A DNA stretch of 37,039 nt, taken from Aquimarina aggregata. Lineage in GTDB: Bacteria; Bacteroidota; Bacteroidia; Flavobacteriales; Flavobacteriaceae. Of this stretch, positions 18,503-27,207 are shown piece after piece. The notes below the pieces were generated by a model. That model did not search any database, was not told the origin of the DNA, and saw only the letters and a program-made list of their open reading frames with translations. The translations under genes were made by a program, and so were the position numbers. How positions within the stretch are numbered: position 1 is the stretch's first letter; every line of letters begins with the position of its first letter. The DNA is taken from NCBI RefSeq assembly GCF_001632745.1, contig NZ_LQRT01000015.1:1-37039 (forward strand). Reading direction: 5' to 3'.

Positions 18503-19750
18503 ATGAATAAAAAAGTGATTGTTATCGGTGGCGGAATCATAGGGTTATGCACAGCTTATTACTTACATAAAGCAGGGCATCAAGTAACTATAATTGATAA
18601 ATCTACTATGGATTTTGGAGCCTCGTATGTTAATGCAGGATACCTGTCTCCAAGTCATATCATACCAATTGCGGCACCGGGAGTAATGAAAAAAGGGTTA
18701 AAATGGATGTTTGACTCTTCTAGTCCCCTATTTATTAAACCACGTTTTAATCTCAATTTCTTACGATGGTCATTAGCCTTCAATAATTCTTGTTCTCAAA
18801 AAAATGTATATCGAGGTGTTCCTGCAATTAAAGATATTGCAGTTTTGGGGCGTGATTTATATTCGGAAATTAAAAATGAAGAAAAATTCAAGTTTCAATT
18901 AGAACAAAAAGGTTTACTTATGATCTGTCAAACCGATAAAATGCTCGAAGAAGAAACTGGTGTCGCGGAAATTGCAAAAAAAGAAGGATTACCCATACAA
19001 GAACTTACACCAAATGACTTAAAAGAGCTAGAGCCTAATGTTTCAATAAATGCAAAAGGAGCTATTTTATATAAATGTGATGCGCATACTACTCCTGGTA
19101 TGTTTATGGAAGAAATGAAAACTTATTTACAAAATGCAGGTGTTGTTTTTCGTAAAAATGAAACAGTAAAAGATATTAAATTCAAGAATGATACAATTAT
19201 TTCATTAAAGACTACAAACACAACATATTCTGCCGATGAATTTGTTCTTGCAGCAGGATCTTGGTCTCACCTTCTAAGCAAAAAAATAGGCCTCAAATTA
19301 CTTCTAGAAGCTGGTAAAGGCTATAGAATTAATTCTGAAAGAAAATTAGGAATCAAATACCCAGCTATTCTAGCAGAAGCAAAAGTTGCTATTACGCCAA
19401 TGCATGGCTTTACAAGATTTGCTGGTACTATGGAGATTGCAGGGATTAATCATAATGTAAACCCCATACGAATTGAAGCTATTGCTAATGCTACAAAACG
19501 TTATTATCCCGAAATTACATTAACTCCCGAAGAAAAAAAAACTGCAGCTTCAGGTTTACGTCCAGTCTCTCCTGATGGTCTACCTTATATTGGGAAATCT
19601 CAAAAATGTAACAACTTAACAATTGCAACAGGTCATGCTATGATGGGTTGGAGCATGGGTACTGCAACAGGAAAATTAGTTTCAGAGATTATATCAGATA
19701 AAAAAACATCATTAAGTCTTGATGCATACCATCCGGATAGAAAATTTTAG
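18503..19750 (+). CDS. FAD-dependent D-amino acid dehydrogenase (probable D-hydroxyproline dehydrogenase)
   Basis: 415 aa. The N-terminus VIVIGGGIIGLCTAYYLHKAGHQVTIIDK (4-32 region) is a GxGxxG dinucleotide-binding fold for FAD. The C-terminal GLRPVSPDGLPYIGKS and ATGHAMMGWSMGTATGKLVSEI match DadA-like flavoenzymes of the DAO family. Directly after a 4-hydroxyproline epimerase (69 bp), the likely reaction is oxidation of cis-4-hydroxy-D-proline to pyrroline-4-hydroxy-2-carboxylate. The next enzymes of that route, a deaminase of the DHDPS family and an aldehyde dehydrogenase, are not in this window. The gene ends 29 bp from a convergent gene. Confidence 0.88.
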   Translation: MNKKVIVIGGGIIGLCTAYYLHKAGHQVTIIDKSTMDFGASYVNAGYLSPSHIIPIAAPGVMKKGLKWMFDSSSPLFIKPRFNLNFLRWSLAFNNSCSQKNVYRGVPAIKDIAVLGRDLYSEIKNEEKFKFQLEQKGLLMICQTDKMLEEETGVAEIAKKEGLPIQELTPNDLKELEPNVSINAKGAILYKCDAHTTPGMFMEEMKTYLQNAGVVFRKNETVKDIKFKNDTIISLKTTNTTYSADEFVLAAGSWSHLLSKKIGLKLLLEAGKGYRINSERKLGIKYPAILAEAKVAITPMHGFTRFAGTMEIAGINHNVNPIRIEAIANATKRYYPEITLTPEEKKTAASGLRPVSPDGLPYIGKSQKCNNLTIATGHAMMGWSMGTATGKLVSEIISDKKTSLSLDAYHPDRKF

Positions 19751-19779
19751 ACAATTTCCTTATCTCTTAGAAAGTACGT

Positions 19780-20880
19780 TTACAAAATTCCTGTTTGACG
19801 TTTATAAAATGCATCCTGTTGTTTTTTCATCATTTCCCGAGCTATTTTCTTCTTATATGCATATAATTCTTCTTCTTCTGTTAAATCGCTATAAACACGA
19901 TCGTTTATAGTATGATCCGTATCTAGTACTATTCTGCGTTGGCTTTCTTTTTGAGTTACCCACGTTTTTACTTCACCTTCTATATCCTCAAGTTTAAAAT
20001 CATACTCTCCTTTTGGCGATAATAATTTAGCAAAAATTGGAGATGTTTCTATCGCTAGAAATAATAAGAAAATAAAAAACGAAGGTAACCATGGCAATTC
20101 GTTAAGAGCTGTAACACGAGCCATTAAACCATCAAAATTATCAATAATGGGTTGTGAATTGACTATTTGATTTTCGTACGCTAGTGCTAATTCGTTTTTT
20201 TGAGTCTCTAAACCTATAATCTTATCATTATTGGTCTTTTTTAAGGTGACTAATGCTGCTAATGCTGCATCATGCTTTTCTCTTTTTTCTTTATAAACTG
20301 GGCCTTTACCTATGCGCTCTGTTCCTTTTCTGCCTTCGGCTTCAGCTATATAAGTTTCATAAAGATTATTTACTTCTGTTTCTTTGGTAGAAACCTCTTC
20401 TTTTAAAGAATTAATTTCAGCATCTATTGCGGCAATTGCTGGCGTATATTGTATAGCTATTTGCTCTTTATTGGCTAAGGTTAAATCATTTTTTTGCTCC
20501 AATAGAACACGATCAATTTCTTTCTCGAATATCTTTAATTCTAAAGGTTTAGAAATTACAACAGCTATAATTATTGCAAGAATAAGTCTTGGCGATGCTT
20601 GCAAAAACTCATCTAGGAAACTTTCTTTTTTCCTAATGGTCGAAACTATAAATCGATCCAGATTGAAAATTAACAATCCCCATACTAATCCAAAAAATAC
20701 AGCTCCAAAATAATTATCAAAAACAGTATACAGTGCATAACTGGCGGCAACAAAAGCCATAACTGCAGTAAAAAAAACAGTAGCACCTATACCTGCATAT
20801 TTGTTTTGTTCTCCACTAGAACAACTATCCAAAATATCAGCATCTGCTCCTGAGCATAAAATAAAAAAACGTTTTAACAT
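19780..20880 (-). CDS. DUF4407 family membrane protein
   Basis: 366 aa. The opening LKRFFILCSGADADILDSCS and the membrane segments at about 31-53, 57-77 and 90-110, with NLDRFIVSTIRK between, are hallmarks of DUF4407. A long coiled coil (about 120-245) follows, then a fourth hydrophobic segment (about 266-290, WLPSFFIFLLFLAIETSPIFAKLL) and a charged C-terminal tail. The coiled coil would sit in the periplasm, between two membrane pairs. Function unknown; the family is scattered through Bacteroidota and Actinobacteria. It is transcribed as a single gene, convergent with the dehydrogenase. Confidence 0.88.
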   Translation of the reverse strand: MLKRFFILCSGADADILDSCSSGEQNKYAGIGATVFFTAVMAFVAASYALYTVFDNYFGAVFFGLVWGLLIFNLDRFIVSTIRKKESFLDEFLQASPRLILAIIIAVVISKPLELKIFEKEIDRVLLEQKNDLTLANKEQIAIQYTPAIAAIDAEINSLKEEVSTKETEVNNLYETYIAEAEGRKGTERIGKGPVYKEKREKHDAALAALVTLKKTNNDKIIGLETQKNELALAYENQIVNSQPIIDNFDGLMARVTALNELPWLPSFFIFLLFLAIETSPIFAKLLSPKGEYDFKLEDIEGEVKTWVTQKESQRRIVLDTDHTINDRVYSDLTEEEELYAYKKKIAREMMKKQQDAFYKRQTGIL

Positions 20881-20973
20881 AATCTAAGGGTTTTGATTGA
20901 CAATAGATATAACGCTGATTTATAGGTTAATGTTGCATCTACAACCCTATAAGCGTGGTATTAATCAGAAACA

Positions 20974-20997
20974 AAAAACTCCTATAAAGGAGTTTTT
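20974..20997 (-). terminator. Intrinsic terminator after the BlaR1-like gene
   Basis: Arms AAAAACTCC (20974-20982) and GGAGTTTTT (20989-20997) enclose a 6-nt loop. On the minus strand the second arm runs into a T tract, 34 bp after the stop codon at 21032. Confidence 0.85.
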
Positions 20998-21031
20998 GAC
21001 TATTACAAATGATCTAAAACAAGTAGCTTAA

Positions 21032-22957
21032 CTAATTATTTTCTTTACGAGATTTTTCAAACGCTCTACGTTCTTCCTTCCGCGCTTCTTCCATTATTTT
21101 TCTGGCTTCTTTACGGGCTTTTTCTACTTCTCTCCTTACTTCTACTTGAGCTTTTCTTGCTTCATCTAAAGCTTTTCTTCGAGCTTTACCGGCTTCTTTT
21201 CTGGCTTTATGTGCGCTATTTCTAGCTTTCTCTCTAGCTCTTTCAGCTTGCAACATTGCTATATTAGCTCTTTGTTCAGCTTGTACCGAATGTAGCATTG
21301 CCATTTCTTCAGCTTTTAACCTTGCAATTTCAGCATTATGCATAGCACGCTCTCTGATTTTGTGAGACTCTTCCATCGCTAAATTCGCTTCTTCTCTAGC
21401 AATTATTCTAGCCTCACGTGCAACTTCCATAGCCTCTCTGCGTACTTCTTCGGCACTCTCTCTTGCTCTTTCTGCAACTTCCATTGCATGAGCTCTAGCT
21501 TCTTCTACCATGTGCATTACATTTTCAATTTCATGCTCATGCTCCATTTCTGCCTCGTGCATCGCCTCTTCTACCTCATCCATTTCGGTGATTACTTCAT
21601 CTTCTTCAATCTCTTCGTTTATTTCTTCATAGGATGCGCCAACAGCTGGTGCTTTAGAAGGCTTTAGTGGTTTGAGTGGTTTTGGATATGTTCTTTTCTT
21701 ACTCTTTTTTAGTTTAGGTGGAGCCGGCGGTGCTGGTATAGTACTTGCTTCTCCTTTTCTTACCCTTGGTGCCTTTGGTAAAGGGGGTGGTGGAGGTATT
21801 AGATCATGAGCATTTGAATCAGCTTTATACAATCTTGTTTTTCTATACGTTTCATTTAATTTCTGCACTAACCCATTATCTGCATTATTAATTTGAACAT
21901 TAAAATTAAAACCAGTAAGTTCATCATCATTCCATTGTTTAGTAATCTCATCAATAGTCTTAGCAAAATTTGATACTTCTGTTGTCTTACCATTTACTTT
22001 GATTTGATCACCATTGATTTTGATTTTAATCTTTTTGTTTGGATCTGTATCTTCAACCGTCTTGGTATAATTTACATTTTTTTGCTGCGCTGTAATTTCA
22101 TTATTAAAAAGTAGCATACAGCCTAATAGCATAGGTAAAAGCAGCAGCATTTTAGCCGCTGCTCTAGTCTTTGAAAATTGTTGTGACATCATAATAATTC
22201 GTTTTTTGGTTAATGAATAATTAATAGGACTTGATAACTCAGCTTGATTAGTGCTGTTTGGATAGTTAACAAGAAGATTCATGTATTGATGTAGCGAAAA
22301 TTGACGTTTTAAAACGGTTTGATCTGCTAAGAATTCATGATTTAATTTAATAGCTTTTTTTATCCAGAATAACAACGGGTTAAACCAAAGAACAACCTGT
22401 AAAATTTCTACAAATAATATATCCAGAGTATGTTTTTGGGTGACATGTGTTTGTTCATGAAGTAAAACTTCTTTAGGGATACTTTGCTCCTGATACGCTT
22501 TTTTAGATACGAAAATATACTTTAGAAAAGTATGTGGTACGACAGCAGTATTTCCCACTAAAACATTAACATGAGATGATTCTTTTAAACGCTCATTGGT
22601 GGTAATTTTTAAGGTTAAGTTTTTAAGGTTTCTTAAAAATCGAAAGCCAAAAATTAAAAAACCAACCCCATAAACGCTATATAGTAAAAAGAGCGTATAG
22701 TTTACTGAAGGCGTTGATACATCCTCATTGGACATAGTAGTCATTATAATTTGTTCCTGATGCTCTATTTGAGGTTCTACAGGTATTTTAGTAGTCGTAT
22801 AGGTAAAAGTAACAGTAGGGATAACCAGTGCAAATATTAAACTTAGAATTAAATAAAACCGTTTAACATGATGCATCTTCTCTTTTTCTAAAAACAAAAG
22901 ATAAAACCCCCAGAGGACAAACATGCAAAGCGATGATTTTATTAAATACACTATCAT
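21032..22957 (-). CDS. BlaR1-like M56 metallopeptidase with long charged C-terminal helix
   Basis: 641 aa. The first 290 residues are a BlaR1/MecR1-type M56 peptidase: membrane segments near 5-22, 33-52, 88-106 and 182-199, the zinc motif HEQTH (167-171) with Glu208 in LNHEFLAD as probable third ligand, and a last membrane segment (about 270-290). There is no penicillin-binding sensor domain. The rest is a short beta-like region, a Pro/Lys-rich linker (about 388-445) and about 190 residues dominated by Glu, Arg, Ala and Lys, apparently one continuous helix or coiled coil. Its start overlaps the stop of the BlaI-like gene by one base (TAATG). The signal that triggers it is unknown. Confidence 0.92.
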   Translation of the reverse strand: MIVYLIKSSLCMFVLWGFYLLFLEKEKMHHVKRFYLILSLIFALVIPTVTFTYTTTKIPVEPQIEHQEQIIMTTMSNEDVSTPSVNYTLFLLYSVYGVGFLIFGFRFLRNLKNLTLKITTNERLKESSHVNVLVGNTAVVPHTFLKYIFVSKKAYQEQSIPKEVLLHEQTHVTQKHTLDILFVEILQVVLWFNPLLFWIKKAIKLNHEFLADQTVLKRQFSLHQYMNLLVNYPNSTNQAELSSPINYSLTKKRIIMMSQQFSKTRAAAKMLLLLPMLLGCMLLFNNEITAQQKNVNYTKTVEDTDPNKKIKIKINGDQIKVNGKTTEVSNFAKTIDEITKQWNDDELTGFNFNVQINNADNGLVQKLNETYRKTRLYKADSNAHDLIPPPPPLPKAPRVRKGEASTIPAPPAPPKLKKSKKRTYPKPLKPLKPSKAPAVGASYEEINEEIEEDEVITEMDEVEEAMHEAEMEHEHEIENVMHMVEEARAHAMEVAERARESAEEVRREAMEVAREARIIAREEANLAMEESHKIRERAMHNAEIARLKAEEMAMLHSVQAEQRANIAMLQAERAREKARNSAHKARKEAGKARRKALDEARKAQVEVRREVEKARKEARKIMEEARKEERRAFEKSRKENN

Positions 22958-23325
22958 TACTGTTGTTTTTTGATTTGCTGATCCACGATCTTTTTGAGCT
23001 CTTCTAACTCTGATGTAGATAGATTAGTCTCTGAGGTAAAGAAAGAGGCAAACTGTGATGCAGAGTTATTAAAAAAATTCTTTATCAGACCATTTACATG
23101 TTTTGAAAAATAGTCCGTCTTTTTAACCAGTGGGTAATATTCTCTAGACTTACCATACAACTTGTAATCTACAAAACCTTTATCCTTCATTCTTTTTAGT
23201 AAAGTCGCCACAGTGGTAGTAGCAGGTTTTGGATCTGAGAAAGCATCAAGAAGATCCTTCATAAAGGCTCTCTCTAGTTTCCAGAGATATTGCATAAGTT
23301 GTTCTTCAGATTTTGATAACTGCAT
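22957..23325 (-). CDS. BlaI/MecI/CopY family transcriptional repressor
   Basis: 122 aa. The winged-helix domain (about 1-75) shows the family pattern: LSKSEEQLMQYLWKLERAFMKDLLDAF, then KPATTTVATLLKRMKDKGFVDYKLYGKSREYYPL. The C-terminal helices would form the dimer and the site cleaved on signalling (about 80-122). These repressors are inactivated by their cognate M56 protease, here the next gene. A BlaI-type palindrome, TCTACA-AA-TGTAGA, sits over the promoter 24 bp upstream, so the pair is very likely autoregulated. Other targets are not visible in the window. Confidence 0.94.
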   Translation of the reverse strand: MQLSKSEEQLMQYLWKLERAFMKDLLDAFSDPKPATTTVATLLKRMKDKGFVDYKLYGKSREYYPLVKKTDYFSKHVNGLIKNFFNNSASQFASFFTSETNLSTSELEELKKIVDQQIKKQQ

Positions 23326-23348
23326 TACTCTACATGATTAGAATTAAC

Positions 23349-23383
23349 TCTACAAATGTAGAATAAAATATTTTACAAGCAAA
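23349..23383 (-). promoter_or_regulatory. BlaI-type operator overlapping a Bacteroidota promoter
   Basis: The palindrome TCTACAAATGTAGA (23349-23362) contains TACAAATGTA, the core recognised by BlaI/MecI repressors. On the minus strand the same bases give TACATTTG (23360-23353), an exact Bacteroidota -7 box TAnnTTTG. TTTG at 23383-23380 lies 19 bp upstream as the -33 box. Repressor binding would therefore cover the -7 box directly. Confidence 0.8.
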
Positions 23384-23537
23384 AAAAAAATCACTTTCTA
23401 TATTAAAACTACTGGAAAACCGTATGTAAATTACTAAATATCAATTATTTAACTTTTATTTTACATTTCTAAAAAAAGACAAGCACGGGGAATTTGTACC
23501 TTTAAAAATAAGATTTAACCAATAAATTTATTACACA

Positions 23538-24563
23538 ATGAAAAAAATTATTTTATCAATAGTGACTCTTTTGAGCGCTATAGGATTGCACGCGCAACAC
23601 AATTACGACAATCAAAACACCATTTACAGTTTAAATGGAAATGTAGGGGTTAGAATAACTTCACCAGGTGCTACATTAGATGTGCCACGAGGAAATGCAG
23701 GTGGAGGAACTGCAATGTTTAGAGGTACTAACAGAATTTCTCATTTTAATTTCTCTACTAACGAAGACACATATATTAGAGGTGGGAAAGTGAACTCAAA
23801 TGTATTTCTAAATGATAATGGTGGTAATGTAGGGGTAAGAAATACAAATCCTCAGGCAACAATTGATGTTAGCAGAGGAAACGCTGGTGGTGGAACAGCT
23901 ATGTTTAGAGGTACTAATAGAACATCGCATTTTAGTTACTCAATAGATGAACACACTTATATCAGAGGAGGAAAACTAAACTCTAACGTCTTCCTAAACG
24001 ATAATGGTGGTAATGTAGGAATCAGAAATACATCTCCGATTGCTACTCTTGATGTTAGCAGAGGAAACGCTGGTGGTGGAACGGCTATGTTTAGAGGAAC
24101 TAATAGAACATCGCATTTTAGCTACTCAACAGATGAACATACATATATAAGAGGTGGTAAATCAAATTCTAGCGTATTTCTAAATGATAATGGTGGCAAC
24201 GTAGGCATCGGAACTACAAATACAAGAGGGTATAAGTTGGCTGTAAACGGGAAAATACGTGCAAAAGAAATTGTAGTTGAAGCTAGTCCTTGGCCAGATT
24301 TTGTTTTTAAATCCAATTACAACCTCTTACCACTAAAAGAAGTGGCTAAACATATCAAGACTAAGGGTCACTTACCAAATATTCCTACTGAAAACGAAGT
24401 GCATCAAAACGGTATTAGTTTAGGTACGATGAACGCAAAACTATTGCAAAAAATAGAGGAGCTTACTCTTTATACAATCCAGCAAGAAGATCAATTAAAT
24501 TCTCTTCAAGAAGCACTTAAAACTGTGCAAGCAGAACTTAAAGATCTAAAAAAACAACACTAA
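23538..24563 (+). CDS. Secreted fibre-like protein with three 62-aa repeats (paralogue 1)
   Basis: 341 aa with a signal peptide (1-19, ending HAQ). Residues 35-220 are three near-identical 62-aa units (each NVGVRNTxP...DVSRGNAGGGTAMFRG...FLNDNGG), then NVGIGTTNTRGYKLAVNGKIRAKEIVVE, a pattern met in trimeric tail-fibre-like beta stems. The last 95 residues are the module shared with the next three genes: WxDFVF, then GHLPNIP, then NGISLGTMNAKLLQKIEELTLY and a coiled coil. No T9SS sorting domain and no lipobox are present. This C-terminal module is common in Bacteroidota proteins usually annotated hypothetical. Function unknown; a trimeric surface or periplasmic fibre is inferred. Confidence 0.88.
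   Translation: MKKIILSIVTLLSAIGLHAQHNYDNQNTIYSLNGNVGVRITSPGATLDVPRGNAGGGTAMFRGTNRISHFNFSTNEDTYIRGGKVNSNVFLNDNGGNVGVRNTNPQATIDVSRGNAGGGTAMFRGTNRTSHFSYSIDEHTYIRGGKLNSNVFLNDNGGNVGIRNTSPIATLDVSRGNAGGGTAMFRGTNRTSHFSYSTDEHTYIRGGKSNSSVFLNDNGGNVGIGTTNTRGYKLAVNGKIRAKEIVVEASPWPDFVFKSNYNLLPLKEVAKHIKTKGHLPNIPTENEVHQNGISLGTMNAKLLQKIEELTLYTIQQEDQLNSLQEALKTVQAELKDLKKQH
23640..24197 (+). repeat. Three 186-bp in-frame tandem repeats
   Basis: Units 23640-23825, 23826-24011 and 24012-24197 encode the 62-residue repeats of the first fibre-like protein. The second and third are the most alike; both share the 20-mer GATGTTAGCAGAGGAAACGC at the same unit position. The first has drifted most. The copy number could change by recombination. 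Confidence 0.85.
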
Positions 24564-24716
24564 TCAACCTTATATTATAAAGAACTAAAATAAGGTCGTC
24601 GAATTACATAAGCTCCTAGTTAATACTTCTAAGATCACAGCATTTACATCTTCTAGGGATGACTTATTTTATTCGAACGACATTTAATTCTCTTATGATA
24701 TTTAAAATTATTTAAA

Positions 24717-25583
24717 ATGAAAAAAATAATCTTCACACTAATCGTAGTAACGTTTACAATTCAATTTCACGCACAAGAGCAATTTAGCAGTATTAATCTT
24801 TTTGGTAGTAACCCTACTCCATCTGTAAATGGTTTCTTAAACAAACTTGAATTTACACAAGGTAATCATGGGGCGTTGGTATTTCATCCTGGGCAAAAAG
24901 ACGAATTAATGTTTGGTTTCCACAAAAATGGTAGCTTTTATTGGGGAACTGGACGCTCTGCTACAAAAAAAGACTATTACTCTATGTATTTAAATGGAAG
25001 TAATGGAGATCTAAGAGTTCTAGGAACCACAACTATAAAATCTACTTCAATACTTGGAAATAATCCTACACCTTCTGTGAATGGGTTTCTAAATAGATTA
25101 GAATTTAAAGGTGGGGCTCATGCCGCATTGGTATTTCATCCTGGACAAAAAGACGAATTAATGTTTGGGTTACACCAAAATGGTAATTTTTATTGGGGGA
25201 CAGGACGTTCTGCTACAAAAAAGGACTACTACTCTATGTATTTAAATGGAAACAATGGAAACCTAGGAATTCGTGGTAAACTTACCTCTAGTGAAGTTGA
25301 AGTTAAAGTTGGTGGCTGGGCTGATTTTGTTTTTAATGATGATTACCAACTACCATCACTAGAAGAAGTTGAAAATCATATCCAGAAAAAAGGACACCTT
25401 GCTAATATTCCTTCAGAAATAGAAGTAATTCGAAATGGCATTAATTTAGGGGAAATGGACGCTAAATTACTTCGAAAAATTGAAGAGTTAACCCTATATA
25501 CCATTCAGCAAAACAAAGAATTAAAAGAATTGAGAAGCATCATTAAAAACCTTCAAAGTAAAGTTCAAGATCTTAACAAATGA
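24717..25583 (+). CDS. Secreted fibre-like protein with two 84-aa repeats (paralogue 2)
   Basis: 288 aa, signal peptide 1-19 (ending HAQ). Two repeat units of about 84 residues (roughly 26-109 and 110-190) carry NPTPSVNGFLN, HPGQKDELMFG and YWGTGRSATKKDYYSMYLNG. The repeats are unrelated in sequence to those of paralogue 1, while the C-terminal 95 residues (GGWADFVFNDDYQLPSLEEV ... LGEMDAKLLRKIEELTLYTIQQ) match it closely. This looks like a swapped stem on a constant end-piece. Its stop overlaps the next start by 4 bp (ATGA). Function unknown; secreted or periplasmic. Confidence 0.87.
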   Translation: MKKIIFTLIVVTFTIQFHAQEQFSSINLFGSNPTPSVNGFLNKLEFTQGNHGALVFHPGQKDELMFGFHKNGSFYWGTGRSATKKDYYSMYLNGSNGDLRVLGTTTIKSTSILGNNPTPSVNGFLNRLEFKGGAHAALVFHPGQKDELMFGLHQNGNFYWGTGRSATKKDYYSMYLNGNNGNLGIRGKLTSSEVEVKVGGWADFVFNDDYQLPSLEEVENHIQKKGHLANIPSEIEVIRNGINLGEMDAKLLRKIEELTLYTIQQNKELKELRSIIKNLQSKVQDLNK

Positions 25584-26407
25584 AAAATAAAACTCTTAAA
25601 ACTCAAATTATGAAAAATTTATTATTTCTATTTCTTATTCTTACAATAACATGTAAGCTTACTGCTCAAGATCAGACGATTAACGGCAAACTTACCGTAG
25701 CTGAAAGTATAAAATGGGGAAGCACAGGAGCCATATTAAATACCGACCAAGGGGCTTCTATCGAATTGAGAGGCAATGGAATACCTTATCTTGATTTCTC
25801 CAACGATCCAACAATCGACTTTGATTTAAGATTAATCTTGAGAGGAGATAATTTACTTTCTTTTGAAGGTGGAGACATCAAAATGAGTAACAAACTATCG
25901 GCTAGACAAAGTATAAGTTGGGGAAATACGGGAGCCTTATTAAATACCGACCAAGGAGCTTCTATTGAATTGAGAGGTACTGGAATTCCATATCTTGATT
26001 TCTCTAATGACCCAACAACCGACTTTGATATGAGGTTAATTCTAAGAGATAACAATACTCTTGGAGTTTCAGGTGGTAATATGGCAATAGATGGAGCTTT
26101 AAAAGCTAAAGAAATAGAAGTTAAACCCAATGTATGGGCTGATTTTGTTTTTAATGAAGATTACAAACTTCCTACCCTAGAAGAAGTTGAAAATCATATC
26201 CAAGAAAAAGGACACCTTGTTAATATTCCACCTGAAAAAGAGGTAATAGAAAATGGTATTCATTTGGGAGAAATGAATATGAAACTTCTTTTAAAAATTG
26301 AAGAGTTAACATTATATACTATTCAACAAGAAAAAGAAATCAAAAGATTAAAATCTATCGAAAAAAGATTGGATGAAATAGAGAAGTTTATCGCTAATAA
26401 AAAATAA
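25580..26407 (+). CDS. Secreted fibre-like protein with two 68-aa repeats (paralogue 3)
   Basis: 275 aa from an ATG that overlaps the previous stop (ATGA). An internal ATG at 25610 would put the signal peptide MKNLLFLFLILTITCKLTAQ at the very start and is an equally good choice. Two units of about 68 residues contain TGAxLNTDQGASIELRG, PYLDFSNDPT and FDxRLIL; the PYxDF...D.D.RL pattern is reminiscent of phage tail-fibre modules. The C-terminal 95 residues again carry WADFVFNEDYKLPTLEEV ... NGIHLGEMNMKLLLKIEELTLY. No sorting domain. It is part of the same transcription unit, with 44 bp to the next gene. Confidence 0.86.
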   Translation: MKNKTLKTQIMKNLLFLFLILTITCKLTAQDQTINGKLTVAESIKWGSTGAILNTDQGASIELRGNGIPYLDFSNDPTIDFDLRLILRGDNLLSFEGGDIKMSNKLSARQSISWGNTGALLNTDQGASIELRGTGIPYLDFSNDPTTDFDMRLILRDNNTLGVSGGNMAIDGALKAKEIEVKPNVWADFVFNEDYKLPTLEEVENHIQEKGHLVNIPPEKEVIENGIHLGEMNMKLLLKIEELTLYTIQQEKEIKRLKSIEKRLDEIEKFIANKK

Positions 26408-26451
26408 AATATCTCAAAAAAAATGATAAACCATAAAGCACAAAATAACCG

Positions 26452-27204
26452 ATGAAAAAAAAAGTAACTATTTTGTTATTAATTATAACAATCCAGATGA
26501 CCAGTTATGGTCAACAAACTTTTAATGATAAAATTGATATTAATCAATTAAATAGTAAATATCCATCTTTAAATGTCACTACTCGACAGGGTTTATTTAA
26601 CGGAGGCCACCCCCATTTATACTTTTTAAATACAGGAGGAAGTGCAACTACACCAACATCAACTCCTGCAAATAGATTATTAGGAACAATTATTTATTCT
26701 GGATTTGACGGACAGTCCAATGTACAAATAGGAAGAATTGGGGTTACTACGACAGGGGATTTTACTCCAGGAAATTACCCAGCGAGAATGAATTTTCAGA
26801 TAGGAGGAACCAATACTTGTTGTGGGGTTACTAGAATGACCATTGATGGGGAAACAGGAAATGTTGGCATAGGAACTTCTAATACTGGCTCTCATAGATT
26901 AGCTGTTGAAGGATCAATAGGCGCAAGAGAAATAACTGTTCAAACAGGAACTTGGTCAGATTTCGTTTTTAATGATGATTATGCACTTCCTTCTCTGGAA
27001 GAAGTTGAAAATCATATTAAAGAAAAAGGACACCTTGCAAATATTCCTTCAGAAAAAGAAGTGATTCGTAATGGTGTTAATTTAGGAATAATGGACGCTA
27101 AATTGCTTCAAAAAATTGAAGAGTTAACCATATATATTATTGAAATAAACAAAAGGGTTGTTGAATTAGAAAAGGAAAATTCACAATTAAAAAACCAAAA
27201 CTAA
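26452..27204 (+). CDS. Secreted fibre-like protein with non-repeated stem (paralogue 4)
   Basis: 250 aa, signal peptide 1-20 (ending YGQ). The stem has no internal repeat; NRLLGTIIYSGFDGQSNVQIGRIG, PARMNFQIGGT, RMTIDGETGNVGIGTSNTGSHRLAVEG resembles the regions before the chaperone domain of phage tail fibres. The shared module follows (TWSDFVFNDDYALPSLEEV ... MDAKLLQKIEELTIYIIE) with a final coiled coil. It lacks the catalytic motifs of S74 intramolecular chaperone peptidases. Three bases separate it from the protease gene, so the two are surely co-transcribed. Confidence 0.87.
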   Translation: MKKKVTILLLIITIQMTSYGQQTFNDKIDINQLNSKYPSLNVTTRQGLFNGGHPHLYFLNTGGSATTPTSTPANRLLGTIIYSGFDGQSNVQIGRIGVTTTGDFTPGNYPARMNFQIGGTNTCCGVTRMTIDGETGNVGIGTSNTGSHRLAVEGSIGAREITVQTGTWSDFVFNDDYALPSLEEVENHIKEKGHLANIPSEKEVIRNGVNLGIMDAKLLQKIEELTIYIIEINKRVVELEKENSQLKNQN

Positions 27205-27207
27205 ACC

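Noticed and set aside
23497..23504. TACCTTTA as -7 box for the first fibre gene
   Set aside because: One mismatch to TAnnTTTG and no TTG at a suitable upstream distance.
23640..24197. Regular direct repeats that could suggest a CRISPR or satellite array
   Set aside because: They are 186 bp long, in frame, without unique spacers, and encode a repeated protein stem.
23538..27204. Tail-fibre-like proteins as sign of a prophage
   Set aside because: No capsid, portal, terminase, tail or integrase genes are nearby, and each protein has a signal peptide.
26452..27204. S74 intramolecular chaperone peptidase domain at the C-terminus
   Set aside because: The position fits, but the catalytic GHH(L/I) region of S74 is missing; the shared module has a different motif set.
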